Origin: CAYYWP01 sp050176585
GTDB lineage: Bacteria; Desulfobacterota; Binatia; HRBIN30; CADEER01
Assembly (NCBI GenBank): GCA_050176585.1
Contig: JBFXHX010000005.1
Location: 97,801-161,800, forward strand
Reading direction: 5' to 3'
DNA: 64,000 nucleotides
The notes beneath the pieces were generated by a model. That model saw only the letters and a list, made by a program, of their open reading frames with translations, did no database searches and was not told the DNA's origin. This document shows positions 1 to 9,478 of this stretch, one piece after another (position 1 is the stretch's first letter; each line of letters starts with the position of its first letter). The translations under genes were made by a program, and so were the position numbers.

Positions 1-330
1 GCCATAGCGGAAGAAGGGGTTGTAGTATCCGAATAGGATGATTGGCGTGGTCAGCCCGCCGCGGCGAAGCTCGGCCACCATCTCGAGGACCTGGCGCAGC
101 GACGTGCCGCGGGCGAGGGAGCGGGCGCCGGAACGCTGGATCACCGGCCCGTCGGCCGTGGGATCCGAGAACGGCACGCCGATCTCGATCAGATCGGCGC
201 CGGCTTCCGCAATGGCGTGCACGAGAGCGCGGGTGGCATCGAGATCGGGGTCGCCGGCCATCAGAAACGGCACGAGCGCTGCCTCGCCGCGCTCCTGCAA
301 TTGCGCGAAGGTCTGACTCACTCTGCTCAT
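1..330 (-). CDS. trpA: Tryptophan synthase alpha chain (3' end cut by window edge)
   Basis: The alpha subunit cleaves indole-3-glycerol phosphate to indole and passes it to TrpB. Only the first 110 codons lie in the window; the gene runs off the left edge. The start reads MSRVSQTFAQLQERG. The block IEIGVPFSDPTADGP places the catalytic pair at Glu49 and Asp60, exactly the classical numbering, which also supports the chosen ATG at 330. It lies 41 bases downstream of trpB on the same strand and is the last gene of the trp set visible here. Confidence 0.95.
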   Translation of the reverse strand, partial: MSRVSQTFAQLQERGEAALVPFLMAGDPDLDATRALVHAIAEAGADLIEIGVPFSDPTADGPVIQRSGARSLARGTSLRQVLEMVAELRRGGLTTPIILFGYYNPFFRYG

Positions 331-371
331 GTGCACCTGGATCCCACGCCGAACGCTCGCTCGGACGCGAC

Positions 372-1571
372 CTACAGCGATACGCCGAGGTATCGCGCAA
401 CCGTGTTCATGTCTTTGTCGCCCCGGCCGGAGAGGCTCACCACGATAACCCGGTCGCGCCCCATCGTCGGCGCCAAGGTCAGCACGTGGGCGATGGCATG
501 GGCCGATTCCAGCGCCGGAATGATGCCCTCGCACGCGGTCAGCTTCTGCAGCGCCTCCATTGCTTCGGCATCGGTGACCGCCACGTAGCGCGCGCGGCCA
601 GTGCTGTGCAGGTAGGCGTGTTCGGGCCCCACGCCGGGATAGTCCAGCCCGGCCGAAATCGAGTGCGCGGCGCGGACCTGGCCGAGCTCGTCCTGCAGCA
701 CGTAAGTCTTCTTGCCGTGCAGCACGCCGACTTCCCCGGCGCAAATCGACGCGGCGTGGCGCCCGGTGTCCACGCCGTCACCGGCGGCCTCGACGCCGAT
801 GAGCGCCACGTCGGGATCGCCGACGAAGGGATAGAACAATCCCATCGCATTGCTGCCGCCGCCCACGCACGCGACCAGCGCGTCCGGCAGGCGCCCCTCG
901 CGGCGCAGGATCTGCTTACGCGTCTCGCCGCCGATCACGGTTTGGAAATCCCGCACGATCATCGGATACGGGTGCGGTCCCATCGTCGAGCCGACGAGAT
1001 AATAGGTGCTCCGCACATTCGTGACCCAGTCGCGCAGCGCTTCATTCACCGCGTCTTTGAGCGTATTGCTGCCGCTGTTGACGCTGTGCACGGTGGCGCC
1101 GAGGAGCTTCATGCGGAAAACGTTCAGGGACTGCCGCTCGACGTCCTCCGCGCCCATGAAGACCTCGCACTGCAAGCCGAGCAGGGCGGTGACTGTGGCG
1201 GTCGCCACCCCGTGCTGGCCCGCCCCGGTCTCGGCGATGATGCGCGGCTTGCCCATGCGCCGGGCGAGCAATCCCTGTCCGATGGTGTTGTTGATCTTGT
1301 GCGCACCCGTGTGACAGAGGTCCTCGCGTTTTAGGTAGATCTTCGCCCCGCCGAGCTGCTCGCTCAGCCGCTCCGCGAAGTACAGCGGTGTCGGCCGCCC
1401 GGCATACTCGCGCAGGTACTCGCGCACCTCGGCGCGAAAGCTGCGGTCGCGCCGCAGGCGGGCATAGGCGGCGTCCAGCTCGATCAGGGCCGGCATCAGC
1501 GTCTCGGCGACATAACGGCCGCCGAACTCGCCGAAGTGGCCGAGGCGATCAGGCATGTCTTGCGTTGGCAA
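372..1571 (-). CDS. trpB: Tryptophan synthase beta chain
   Basis: This is the PLP-dependent beta subunit (399 aa, full length), which condenses indole with serine to make tryptophan. The PLP lysine is Lys92 in the motif TGAHKINNTIGQG. The AETGAGQHG loop carries the catalytic glutamate, and CVGGGSNAMG is the phosphate-binding loop. The N-terminus (GHFGEFGGRYVAETLMPAL) is that of the standard TrpB1 type that partners TrpA, not the TrpB2 type. Its start overlaps the end of trpF by 23 bases, so the two are probably translationally coupled. Confidence 0.97.
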   Translation of the reverse strand: MPTQDMPDRLGHFGEFGGRYVAETLMPALIELDAAYARLRRDRSFRAEVREYLREYAGRPTPLYFAERLSEQLGGAKIYLKREDLCHTGAHKINNTIGQGLLARRMGKPRIIAETGAGQHGVATATVTALLGLQCEVFMGAEDVERQSLNVFRMKLLGATVHSVNSGSNTLKDAVNEALRDWVTNVRSTYYLVGSTMGPHPYPMIVRDFQTVIGGETRKQILRREGRLPDALVACVGGGSNAMGLFYPFVGDPDVALIGVEAAGDGVDTGRHAASICAGEVGVLHGKKTYVLQDELGQVRAAHSISAGLDYPGVGPEHAYLHSTGRARYVAVTDAEAMEALQKLTACEGIIPALESAHAIAHVLTLAPTMGRDRVIVVSLSGRGDKDMNTVARYLGVSL

Positions 1572-2157
1572 TGAACCGCCTCACCTTCTCCGGATCCTTG
1601 ACGCCCGGGGTCTTCTCCACTCCCGATGCCACATCGACCGCTGCCGGCTTGAGCGCCCGCACCACCTCGGCGACGTTGTCCGGCGTGAGCCCGCCCGCCG
1701 CGATCAAGCGCGCCGGTGGCACGCCGATCAACCATTCAAGCGGGACGCGCTGCCCGGTGCCGCCCCTTTGGCCTTCGACGTAGGCGTCGGCGAGGACGAA
1801 ATCAACCGGGTACGCCGCTGCCGCGGCGAGGGCGTCGGGCGAGCCGACGCGGACGGCTTTGATCGTGGTGAGCGCCCAATCGCGGCAGAACTGGACGGGT
1901 TCCGCGCCGTGAAATTGCACCGCGTCGAGGCCGACGCGGCGCGCGGTCTCCTCGATCTGGGCGCGCGGCGCATCGACGAACACGCCGACTCGGCACACGC
2001 CGCTCGGCACGGCCGCCGCAATGGCCTCGGCCGTATCGATCGAGAGGCAGCGCACGCCGCCGGGGAAGAAATTGAGCCCGATCGCATCGGCGCCGGCTTC
2101 CGCCGCCATCAGGGCGTCGCCGACGCTGGTGACGCCGCAGATCTTCACCTTCGTCAT
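1549..2157 (-). CDS. trpF: Phosphoribosylanthranilate isomerase
   Basis: The enzyme converts phosphoribosylanthranilate to CdRP by an Amadori rearrangement, the third step of tryptophan synthesis. The 202-residue TIM-barrel protein begins MTKVKICGVT, with the catalytic Cys at position 7. The general acid Asp is at 124, before the GGTGQ phosphate loop at about 132-136. It sits 6 bases after trpC and overlaps trpB by 23 bases. It is a free-standing TrpF, not the TrpC-TrpF fusion found in enterics. Confidence 0.95.
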   Translation of the reverse strand: MTKVKICGVTSVGDALMAAEAGADAIGLNFFPGGVRCLSIDTAEAIAAAVPSGVCRVGVFVDAPRAQIEETARRVGLDAVQFHGAEPVQFCRDWALTTIKAVRVGSPDALAAAAAYPVDFVLADAYVEGQRGGTGQRVPLEWLIGVPPARLIAAGGLTPDNVAEVVRALKPAAVDVASGVEKTPGVKDPEKVRRFIANARHA

Positions 2158-2163
2158 GGCAGC

Positions 2164-2934
2164 TCAGGCGAGCAGTGCCGCGAGCGCCGCGGCGGGATCG
2201 GGCGCGCGCATCAGCGACTCGCCCACGAGGAAAGCCTGGTAGCCGGCGGCCCGCAAGCGGGCGATGTCGCCGGCCGTTTCGATCCCGCTTTCCGCCACCG
2301 CGAGCGCAGTCGGCGGGATCAGCGGGAGCAGGCGCTCGGCCGTCTCTAGCGTCGTGACGAAGGTGGTGAGGTCGCGGTTGTTGACGCCGATCAGGGTTGC
2401 TCCCGCGGCGACAGCGCGATCCACTTCGGCGGCGGTATGAGCTTCGACCAGCATGTCGAGACCGAGCGCACGGCCCGCGGCGTGCAGCTCGGTCAAGGCG
2501 CCGTCGTCGAGCATGGCGACGATGAGCAACGCCGCGTCGGCGCCCCACGCGCGCGTTTCGGTGAGCTGGTACGGATCGAAGATGAAGTCTTTGCGCAACA
2601 GCGGCAGCGGCACCGCGGCGCGGATCGCCGCCAGGTACGACGGACTCCCGAGAAAGTAGCGTTCTTCGGTGAGCACCGAGATCGCGGCGGCGCCGCCAGC
2701 GACATACCGGTGTGCGATGGCCACCGGATCGAAGTCGACGCGAATCACGCCTTTCGACGGCGACGCTTTCTTCACCTCGGCAATGAGCGCTGGGCGGCGC
2801 GCGCCGAGCGCGGCCGCGAACCCGCGACGCTCCGCCGCCCAGCCCGGAAGCGCCTCGAGCGCCGCCAGCGGCGTCGTGCGCTTCGCCTCAGCGACGTCGG
2901 TCCGCCGCGCTGCGACGATGTCATCCAGGATCAT
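2164..2934 (-). CDS. trpC: Indole-3-glycerol phosphate synthase
   Basis: It closes the indole ring from CdRP. The protein is 256 aa from ATG 2934. The start MILDDIVAARRTDVAEAK is typical of the family and overlaps the trpD stop as ATGA. Family motifs are LIAEVKKASPSKG (catalytic lysine), LLRKDFIFDPYQ (second lysine), GVNNRDL and AVAESGI. The frame stays open far upstream into trpD, but that extension is arginine-rich shadow sequence. A GAGGTC ribosome site lies inside the end of trpD, which fits coupled translation. Confidence 0.95.
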   Translation of the reverse strand: MILDDIVAARRTDVAEAKRTTPLAALEALPGWAAERRGFAAALGARRPALIAEVKKASPSKGVIRVDFDPVAIAHRYVAGGAAAISVLTEERYFLGSPSYLAAIRAAVPLPLLRKDFIFDPYQLTETRAWGADAALLIVAMLDDGALTELHAAGRALGLDMLVEAHTAAEVDRAVAAGATLIGVNNRDLTTFVTTLETAERLLPLIPPTALAVAESGIETAGDIARLRAAGYQAFLVGESLMRAPDPAAALAALLA

Positions 2935-3944
2935 CGGTTCGTGACCTCGATCAGCGCCTCGAGCTTCCGCGCGGCGGCGCCGGTGTCCAGTGCGGCGCGC
3001 GCTAGCCCAACTCCGGCGGCGATCGTCTCGGCCGAGCCGCCCACGTAGAGCGCGGCTCCGGCATTGAATAATGCGACATCGCGCTGTGCAGCCGGCGCGC
3101 GCCGGGCGAAGATGGCGCGCAGGATCGCGGCGTTGTGCTCCGCGTCGCCCCCGGCCAGTGCCGCGGGCGGGCAGCGCTCCAGCCCCACATCGGCGGGCTC
3201 CAGCCGAAACGAACGGACGTTGCCGTCGCGCAGTTCGGCGACCGAGCTGGGGCCCGTAAGCGTGAGCTCGTCGAGGCCGTCGTCGCCGTGCACGACCAGT
3301 GCCCGCTGGCTGCCGAGCCGGCCGAGCGCGTGCGCAATTGGCTCGAGCCATTCGGGCGCGAACACGCCGACCAGCTGTCGCTGTGCCCCCGCTGGATTGG
3401 TGAGCGGCCCGAGCAAATTGAACAGCGTGCGGACGCCGAGCTCGCGCCGCACCGGCGCTACGTGGCGCATCGCCGGATGATATGCCTGGGCGAACATGAA
3501 GCCGACACCGACCTCGTCGATGCACGCGGCGACCCGCTCGGCATCGAGATCGATGCGGACGCCGAGCGCCTCCAGGACGTCGGCGCCGCCGACCGAGCCC
3601 GACATGGCCCGATTGCCGTGCTTGGCGATGACGAGACCGGCGCCGGCGGCTATGAGCATGGCGGCGGTGGAGATGTTGAAGGTATGGCGGTTGTCCCCGC
3701 CGGTGCCGCACGTATCGACGACGTCGAGCCGCGTTGGCACCCGGGTGGCATAGCGGCGCATCGCGCGCGCAGCGCCGGCAATCTCGCCGACCCGCTCGCC
3801 TTTCATGCGCAGGGCGATGAGCACGGCGGCGATCTGCGCGGGCGTCGCCTGTCCACCCATCAGCGCGAGCACGACGTGCTCCATATCGGCCTCGGCGAGG
3901 TCGCGTCCGGCCGTGAGTTCGGCAATGGCGGCTTGGATGTCCAT
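2931..3944 (-). CDS. trpD: Anthranilate phosphoribosyltransferase
   Basis: It transfers phosphoribose from PRPP to anthranilate. From ATG 3944 it reads MDIQAAIAELTAGRDLAEADM, the usual TrpD N-terminal helix. A GTG at 3977 would add 11 residues and is less likely. The motif DTCGTGGDNRHTFNIST is the PRPP/Mg site, and AKHGNRAMSGSVGGADVLEALG is the anthranilate-contacting region; a GSADVLEALG-type sequence is usual, so GGADV is a small variation. About 73 bases separate it from trpG, the longest gap inside the trp set. Confidence 0.95.
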   Translation of the reverse strand: MDIQAAIAELTAGRDLAEADMEHVVLALMGGQATPAQIAAVLIALRMKGERVGEIAGAARAMRRYATRVPTRLDVVDTCGTGGDNRHTFNISTAAMLIAAGAGLVIAKHGNRAMSGSVGGADVLEALGVRIDLDAERVAACIDEVGVGFMFAQAYHPAMRHVAPVRRELGVRTLFNLLGPLTNPAGAQRQLVGVFAPEWLEPIAHALGRLGSQRALVVHGDDGLDELTLTGPSSVAELRDGNVRSFRLEPADVGLERCPPAALAGGDAEHNAAILRAIFARRAPAAQRDVALFNAGAALYVGGSAETIAAGVGLARAALDTGAAARKLEALIEVTNR

Positions 3945-4017
3945 GCGGCTCGCGAAGCGCTGGCCACCTCTCCTCACCGTGAAACCGTTTGCGTGCGGCG
4001 AGGGGCGATCGGGGCGG

Positions 4018-4590
<573 letters not shown>

Positions 4591-4593
4591 CGC

Positions 4594-6075
4594 TTACATC
4601 GATTCCGCCAGCTTCACCGCCTGGAACAGCGCGCGGGACTTGTTCACGCATTCGGCATGTTCCCGTTCCGGATCCGATTCGGCGACGATTCCGGCGCCCG
4701 CTTGTCCGTAGATCGTATCACCTTCGATCACCATCGTCCGAATGGCGATCGCGGTGTCCATGTTTCCCGAAAAGCCGAAATACCCGATGGCGCCGCCGTA
4801 CACGCCCCGGCGGACGGGTTCCAGCTGCTCGATGATTTCCATCGCCCGAATCTTGGGGGCGCCGGACAGCGTGCCGGCGGGGAACGTGGCGCGAAACGCA
4901 TCAAAGCCATCGAGGCCGGGAGCAAGCTCGCCGCGGACGTTCGAGACCAGGTGCATGACGTGGGAGTAGCGTTCGATCGCCATGCGCTCGGTGACCTGCA
5001 CAGACCCGATCTGAGCTACCCGGCCGACGTCATTGCGGCCGAGGTCGACCAGCATGATGTGCTCCGCCAACTCCTTGGGATCGGCGGCCAGCTCTCGTTC
5101 GAGCTCGAGATCGTGGCGTTCGTCCGTACCGCGCGGGCGGGTGCCGGCGATGGGGCGCACCGTGAGCTCGCGCCCCTCGAGGCGCACCATCGTCTCCGGC
5201 GAGGCGCCCAGCACGGTGCGCGGGCCGGCGCGCAGGAAGAACATGTACGGCGAGGGGTTGAGCGTACGCAGGCACCGGTAAATGTCGAACGGCTCCGCCC
5301 GCCGGTCGCATTCGAAACGCTGCGCGAGCACCACCTGGATGATGTCGCCCGCGCGGATGTAATGCTTGGCGCGCTCGACCGCGGCGCCGAACGCCGCGGG
5401 CTCGAATGTCGAGCGCACTTCCGGCACGCCTTGGCGGGCGATCCGCGTCCTCGTGGGGACGGACCGACTCAAGCGCTCGACCAGCTCGTCGACGCGCGCG
5501 CACGCCGCGTCGTACGCCGCGCGCAGGTCGGTTCCGCGATCGACGCGCGCGTGGGCGACCACCTTCATTGACTGTGCGACGGTGTCGAACACGACGATCG
5601 TGTCCGCCAACATTAGGTAGTAGTCGGGATGGCCGAGCTCGTCGCGCGCGCGCGCCGGCAGGCGCTCGAAACTGCGCACCAGATCGTACGCGAGGAATCC
5701 GACCAGCCCGCCGGCGAAACGGGGCAGTCCTTGCACCGGTACCGGCCGATAGGCCGCCAGCAACGCGCGCGCTTCGCCGAGCGGGTCCGCGGTGGGCCGG
5801 CTGCGGAACGGGCCGCCGGGCGGGCCTTCGGACAGGATGCCGTCCTTGCAGAAGATGACGCGCTCGGGGGCGGTGCCGAGAAAGCTATAGCGCCCCCACT
5901 TCTCGCCCCCCTCGACAGACTCCAGCAGGAAGGCGTCGCCGCCGTCGTCGAGCTTCAGGAACGCGGAAACCGGCGTATCGAGATCGGCGAGCACCTCGCG
6001 ATAGACCGGCACCAGGTTGCCGTGGTCCGCCAGCTCCGCGAAGCTGTCGAAATCCGGCGCATAGCGGTGCGTCAT
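4594..6075 (-). CDS. trpE: Anthranilate synthase component I
   Basis: It makes anthranilate from chorismate with ammonia from TrpG. The protein is 493 aa. The LLES motif at residues 50-53 is the tryptophan-binding site of feedback-sensitive TrpE, so allosteric inhibition by tryptophan is expected. The C-terminal chorismate-binding domain has IAGTRPRGTDERHD and FPAGTLSGAPKIRAMEII. It starts 7 bases after the SPOR-domain gene. No trp leader peptide or attenuator is visible, as there is no room upstream. Confidence 0.96.
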   Translation of the reverse strand: MTHRYAPDFDSFAELADHGNLVPVYREVLADLDTPVSAFLKLDDGGDAFLLESVEGGEKWGRYSFLGTAPERVIFCKDGILSEGPPGGPFRSRPTADPLGEARALLAAYRPVPVQGLPRFAGGLVGFLAYDLVRSFERLPARARDELGHPDYYLMLADTIVVFDTVAQSMKVVAHARVDRGTDLRAAYDAACARVDELVERLSRSVPTRTRIARQGVPEVRSTFEPAAFGAAVERAKHYIRAGDIIQVVLAQRFECDRRAEPFDIYRCLRTLNPSPYMFFLRAGPRTVLGASPETMVRLEGRELTVRPIAGTRPRGTDERHDLELERELAADPKELAEHIMLVDLGRNDVGRVAQIGSVQVTERMAIERYSHVMHLVSNVRGELAPGLDGFDAFRATFPAGTLSGAPKIRAMEIIEQLEPVRRGVYGGAIGYFGFSGNMDTAIAIRTMVIEGDTIYGQAGAGIVAESDPEREHAECVNKSRALFQAVKLAESM

Positions 6076-6082
6076 CGCGCCG

Positions 6083-6682
6083 TCATTCCGTCACCACGGA
6101 CGCCGCCTCCAGCCCCTCGTCCTGGCGGAGCTTGGTTTCCATGGCCTTCGCCGCGGTCCGGTCGCGAAAACGACCGACGCGCACCGTGTACCAGGTCACG
6201 CCGCCAATCGCCTTTGTCGCGGTCGACGCATCGTATCCCTTCGCGCGCAATGTGCGCGCCAACATAATCGCGCGCACGGTGTCATTCGTCGCGTACGCTT
6301 GCACCGTCCACGCGCCGGCCGCGGCCGCCGGTGTCGCGGTGGCTGGCCGCGCGCGGGTATGCGTCGGGGCCGCGGGGCGCGTCGCCGTGGCGATGCGAGC
6401 GGCGACGACGGCCGTCGCAGTGGGTGGGACCGGCGGGGCGACAGCCGGGACCTGGTGGCTCGTGACCGGAGGGCGATTGACGCCGACGGCCTGCGGAAGC
6501 GCCGTCGGCGGGACGCCGAGCGGCACCCGAGCCGCCTGCCGCTGTCGTATGGCGCGCTGTTCGGACAGGTCGCGGCCCACCCACAGACCGAACACGAAGA
6601 TCACGACAGATGCGAGTAGGAAGCCGAAGGTCAAAGTGATCAGCTGCCCGAACGTCAGCCCGGTGCCGCGCCGCTCGGCCAT
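6083..6682 (-). CDS. SPOR-domain membrane protein
   Basis: The 199-aa protein has one N-terminal transmembrane helix (about 13-35, FGQLITLTFGFLLASVVIFV), then an Ala/Pro/Thr-rich linker (about 45-120), and a C-terminal SPOR domain (about 122-199, starting AWTVQAYATNDTVRA). SPOR domains bind denuded peptidoglycan glycans, usually at division sites, so the C-terminus should lie in the periplasm. It sits between argS and trpE with gaps of 17 and 7 bases, so it is very likely co-transcribed with them. No functional link to tryptophan is evident. Confidence 0.8.
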   Translation of the reverse strand: MAERRGTGLTFGQLITLTFGFLLASVVIFVFGLWVGRDLSEQRAIRQRQAARVPLGVPPTALPQAVGVNRPPVTSHQVPAVAPPVPPTATAVVAARIATATRPAAPTHTRARPATATPAAAAGAWTVQAYATNDTVRAIMLARTLRAKGYDASTATKAIGGVTWYTVRVGRFRDRTAAKAMETKLRQDEGLEAASVVTE

Positions 6683-6699
6683 CGCGCCTCCTCAACCCC

Positions 6700-8403
6700 T
6701 CACATCGACTCGGGGGCGCGCACGCCGAGCAGCCCGAGACCGGTCTGCAGGACGCGCTGCACGGCGCCCGCCAGGAAGAGCCGCGCGCCGCGGCGCGCGG
6801 CGTCGACGCCGAGCACGCGGTGGCGGTTATAGAAGCGGTGGAAGCTGCCCGCCAGCTCGATGAGATGAAAGACGATGCGGTGTGGCTCGCGCTCGCGCGC
6901 TGCGTCCTCCACCACGTCGGGGAACTGCGCGAGCAGCTGCACTAGCGCCTGCTCCTCGGGCTCGGTCAGGGTCTCGAGATCGGCGGCGGCCGCCGTCGGC
7001 ACCTGGACGCCCTGCTCAGCGGCTTTCTTGAACAACGTGCAGATGCGCGCGTGCGCGTACTGCACGTAGAATACGGGATTGTCCGACGACTGCTTGGCCG
7101 CCAGCTCCAGATCGAAATCGAGCTGACTGTCGCCTTTGCGCATCAGAAAGAAGAAGCGCGTGGCATCGGCACCCACTTCGTCGACGACCTCGCGCAGCGT
7201 GACGAACTCGCCGGTGCGCTTGCCCATGCGCACGGGCTCGCCGCCGCGCGTCAGGCGTACGAGTTGCACCAAGAGGACGCGGAATCGCTCCGCATGGCCG
7301 CCCAGCGCGGCGATCGCCGCGGCGACGCGCTTGATGTACCCGTGGTGGTCCGCCCCCCAGACGTCGATCAGCTCGTCGTAGCCGCGTGCCAGCTTGTCCG
7401 CGTGATAGCCGATGTCGGCGCCGAAATACGTCAGCTCGCCGTCCGCGCGCTGCACCACGCGGTCCTTCTCGTCGCCGAACTGTTCCGTGCGGAACCAGCG
7501 CGCGCCCTCGCTGTGATACAGCATCTCGCGCGCGGCGAGCTCGTCGAGGGCGCGCGCGACCACACCGGTGTCGTGCAGCTCCCGCTCGCTCACGAAGTGA
7601 TCCACCTCGACCGCCAGTGCCCGCATGTCGCCTTTGATCTGCTCCAGCAGCCACTCGGCGGCGCGGCGTCCGCATATCTCCGCGGCGAGATCGGCGTGGG
7701 CGTGGAGCAGGCGCGTCGGGTCTGCGGTCGGGCTTTCTCCGGCGGCCACGGCGATCTCCGCCAGCAGGTCGCCGCGTCGCGCCTCAGTGAGCTCGCGCAG
7801 GTATTCGCCCGGATAACCGTCTTCGGGTAGCTCGGCTTCGATCCCGCACGCCTGGCACAGGCGTACATAGGCCGAACGGGCCAACGTTGCGACTTGCTTG
7901 CCGGCATCATTGACGTAGTACTCCCGCGTCACATCGTAACCGGCGAACGCGAGCAGCCGGGACACGGTGTCCCCGAGCACGGCGCCCCGCCCGTGGCCGA
8001 CGTGCAACGGACCGGTCGGGTTCGCGCTCACGAATTCGATCAACACGCGGCGGCCGTTGCCGAGAGCCGGACGGGCGAAGTCGGCCCGCTCCGTCTCCGC
8101 CAGACACTCGGCCCAGAAACGCTGGGAGAGCCGGAAGTTCAGATAACCCGGCCCCGCGATGTCCACATTCGCGAGCAGGCCGTGTGGATCGTCGAGGTGT
8201 TCGATGATGATCTGCGCGATGGCCCGCGGTGGGAGGCGCTCCGAGCGCGCCAGGGCGAGCGCCACCGTCGAGGCGAGGTCGCCGAAGGCGGCATCCTTTG
8301 GGACCTCGAAAAGCAAAGGGGGGAGGCTGTCCAACTTCAGCGCTCCCCCCTGTTTGGCTCGGTCTAACGCGTGCTGAAGCAGCCCCTCAAGTCGGTGTTT
8401 CAT
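6700..8403 (-). CDS. argS: Arginyl-tRNA synthetase
   Basis: This class I aminoacyl-tRNA synthetase charges tRNA-Arg. From ATG 8403 (MKHRLEGLLQHALDRAKQGG) it is 567 aa; an upstream alternative would add 11 Gly-rich residues. The N-terminal Add-1 domain is at about 1-95. The HIGH-type motif is HVGH in SANPTGPLHVGHGRG. The usual KMSKS is replaced by the relaxed form RMGKRTGEFVTL, common in ArgRS. The C-terminal DALR anticodon-binding domain contains VQYAHARICTLFKKA. It is the first gene after the promoter at 8509-8537 and probably heads the argS-SPOR-trp transcript. Confidence 0.96.
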   Translation of the reverse strand: MKHRLEGLLQHALDRAKQGGALKLDSLPPLLFEVPKDAAFGDLASTVALALARSERLPPRAIAQIIIEHLDDPHGLLANVDIAGPGYLNFRLSQRFWAECLAETERADFARPALGNGRRVLIEFVSANPTGPLHVGHGRGAVLGDTVSRLLAFAGYDVTREYYVNDAGKQVATLARSAYVRLCQACGIEAELPEDGYPGEYLRELTEARRGDLLAEIAVAAGESPTADPTRLLHAHADLAAEICGRRAAEWLLEQIKGDMRALAVEVDHFVSERELHDTGVVARALDELAAREMLYHSEGARWFRTEQFGDEKDRVVQRADGELTYFGADIGYHADKLARGYDELIDVWGADHHGYIKRVAAAIAALGGHAERFRVLLVQLVRLTRGGEPVRMGKRTGEFVTLREVVDEVGADATRFFFLMRKGDSQLDFDLELAAKQSSDNPVFYVQYAHARICTLFKKAAEQGVQVPTAAAADLETLTEPEEQALVQLLAQFPDVVEDAAREREPHRIVFHLIELAGSFHRFYNRHRVLGVDAARRGARLFLAGAVQRVLQTGLGLLGVRAPESM

Positions 8404-8508
8404 CCCCCGCCCGCCAGCGCCACCCCCTGCCGTCACGGCCCCGGTCGAGATGAAACGTGCAGATCTCTCGCAGTGTCCGCATCGTCCGCATGTACACGCC
8501 TTGGCGGG

Positions 8509-8537
8509 CTAATATCCCGCGACCCCCAGGTGGTCAA
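8509..8537 (-). promoter_or_regulatory. Sigma-70-type promoter upstream of argS
   Basis: On the minus strand TTGACC (8532-8537) matches the -35 consensus at 5 of 6 bases. A 17-base spacer follows, then TATTAG (8509-8514), which matches the -10 at 4 of 6. Transcription would start near 8502, giving a leader of about 100 bases before argS. This is the only good promoter candidate found for the argS-SPOR-trp gene run. It is a motif match only. Confidence 0.5.
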
Positions 8538-8660
8538 GGTGCGTGGCTTACACTCCGGTCGCGATCCGCGCGACGATGATGCCGCGGACGCCCAGGCGAG
8601 CCCCGCGCATCGCATGCCGCACGTATGGACAGTCATGGCTCGACCCTGTAACGGTCGTGA

Positions 8661-8855
8661 ATGGCAACAGCATGGTTTGGCCCGTGTCCCCACTGCAACT
8701 CCGCCTTGTCCTATCTCCAGGGCGTGACCGGGAGCACTATGACGCCGAAGTGTCCGCGCTGCCGTCAGCCGGTTGCGGTGTCGTGTGCTACCTTCCTGAT
8801 GGCGGACAACTCACGCCCTCCGGCAGCGCCCACGGCAAGGCCGCAGAAGCGGTGA
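8661..8855 (+). CDS. Small zinc-ribbon protein
   Basis: This 64-aa protein has two Cys pairs, CPHC at residues 9-12 and CPRC at about 31-34, spaced like a zinc ribbon. The rest is hydrophilic with a Pro/Arg-rich tail (PPAAPTARPQKR). It stands alone between the argS promoter and rimI. I do not recognise a named family. The paired Cys motifs and the independent strand make a real gene more likely than chance, but the coding case rests mainly on those motifs. Confidence 0.55.
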   Translation: MATAWFGPCPHCNSALSYLQGVTGSTMTPKCPRCRQPVAVSCATFLMADNSRPPAAPTARPQKR

Positions 8856-8995
8856 AGCGTTATCCCGGGCCGGCGGCTAACGGGTTGCCGTTCTTGGCAC
8901 GCTGCACCGGCGCGTAACGCGGGACTCCGGGTATTCGCCAGGCGGCACCTTCGGCGCCTCCCGGATAAGCGGGCTCGGGTTGCGCGCAGCGCGCC

Positions 8996-9478
8996 TCAGC
9001 GCTGCACCGGTGCTTCTGCCAGCCGCCGCTCCATGATCACCGCATCCTCGCCGCGCCCGTAGTAGTTGCGGCGCACGCCGATGGGGGCGAATCCCATCGT
9101 GCGGTAGAGCGCCGTTGCCGGATCGTTGTCTTTGCGCACTTCAAGGCTCACGCTGACGGCGTGGTGCGCGCGGGCGTCGTCGAGGATACGCTGCACGAGC
9201 GCCCGGCCCGTACCGGTGCGGCGCGCATCGGGATGCACGGCGAGGTTCAGGATGTGGACCTCCTCGCCGACCAGCCACCAGCACGCGTAGCCTAACAGGG
9301 TGCGCGCTGCATCATCCCGTCGCGCGAGTTGCAGGCGGGAGAAATCGAGCTTCAGCTCGTGAAGGAACAAGCCCGGCGTCCAGGCATTCGGAAATGCCAG
9401 GCGCTCGATCTCCATCACTTGCGCGAGATCGGCAGCGACCATCGGCGCGAAAACCAGCCCCGGCATGGCTGCGCTCAC
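8996..9478 (-). CDS. rimI: Ribosomal-protein-S18-alanine N-acetyltransferase (GNAT)
   Basis: This is a GNAT-fold acetyltransferase of 160 aa. The acetyl-CoA loop is LAVHPDARRTGTGRALV (the R/Q-x-x-G-x-G/A region). The C-terminal RRNYYGRGEDAVIMER is the signature of RimI, which acetylates the N-terminal Ala of ribosomal protein S18. Its GTG start overlaps the FabH stop as GTGA, so it is translationally coupled to fabH. The usual neighbour tsaB is absent here. Confidence 0.85.
   Translation of the reverse strand: MSAAMPGLVFAPMVAADLAQVMEIERLAFPNAWTPGLFLHELKLDFSRLQLARRDDAARTLLGYACWWLVGEEVHILNLAVHPDARRTGTGRALVQRILDDARAHHAVSVSLEVRKDNDPATALYRTMGFAPIGVRRNYYGRGEDAVIMERRLAEAPVQR

Noticed and set aside
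8856..8995. Possible terminator or tRNA between the zinc-ribbon gene and rimI
   Set aside because: Short GC-rich complementary pieces occur, but there is no T-run and no tRNA cloverleaf or TTCGAATCC-type arm.
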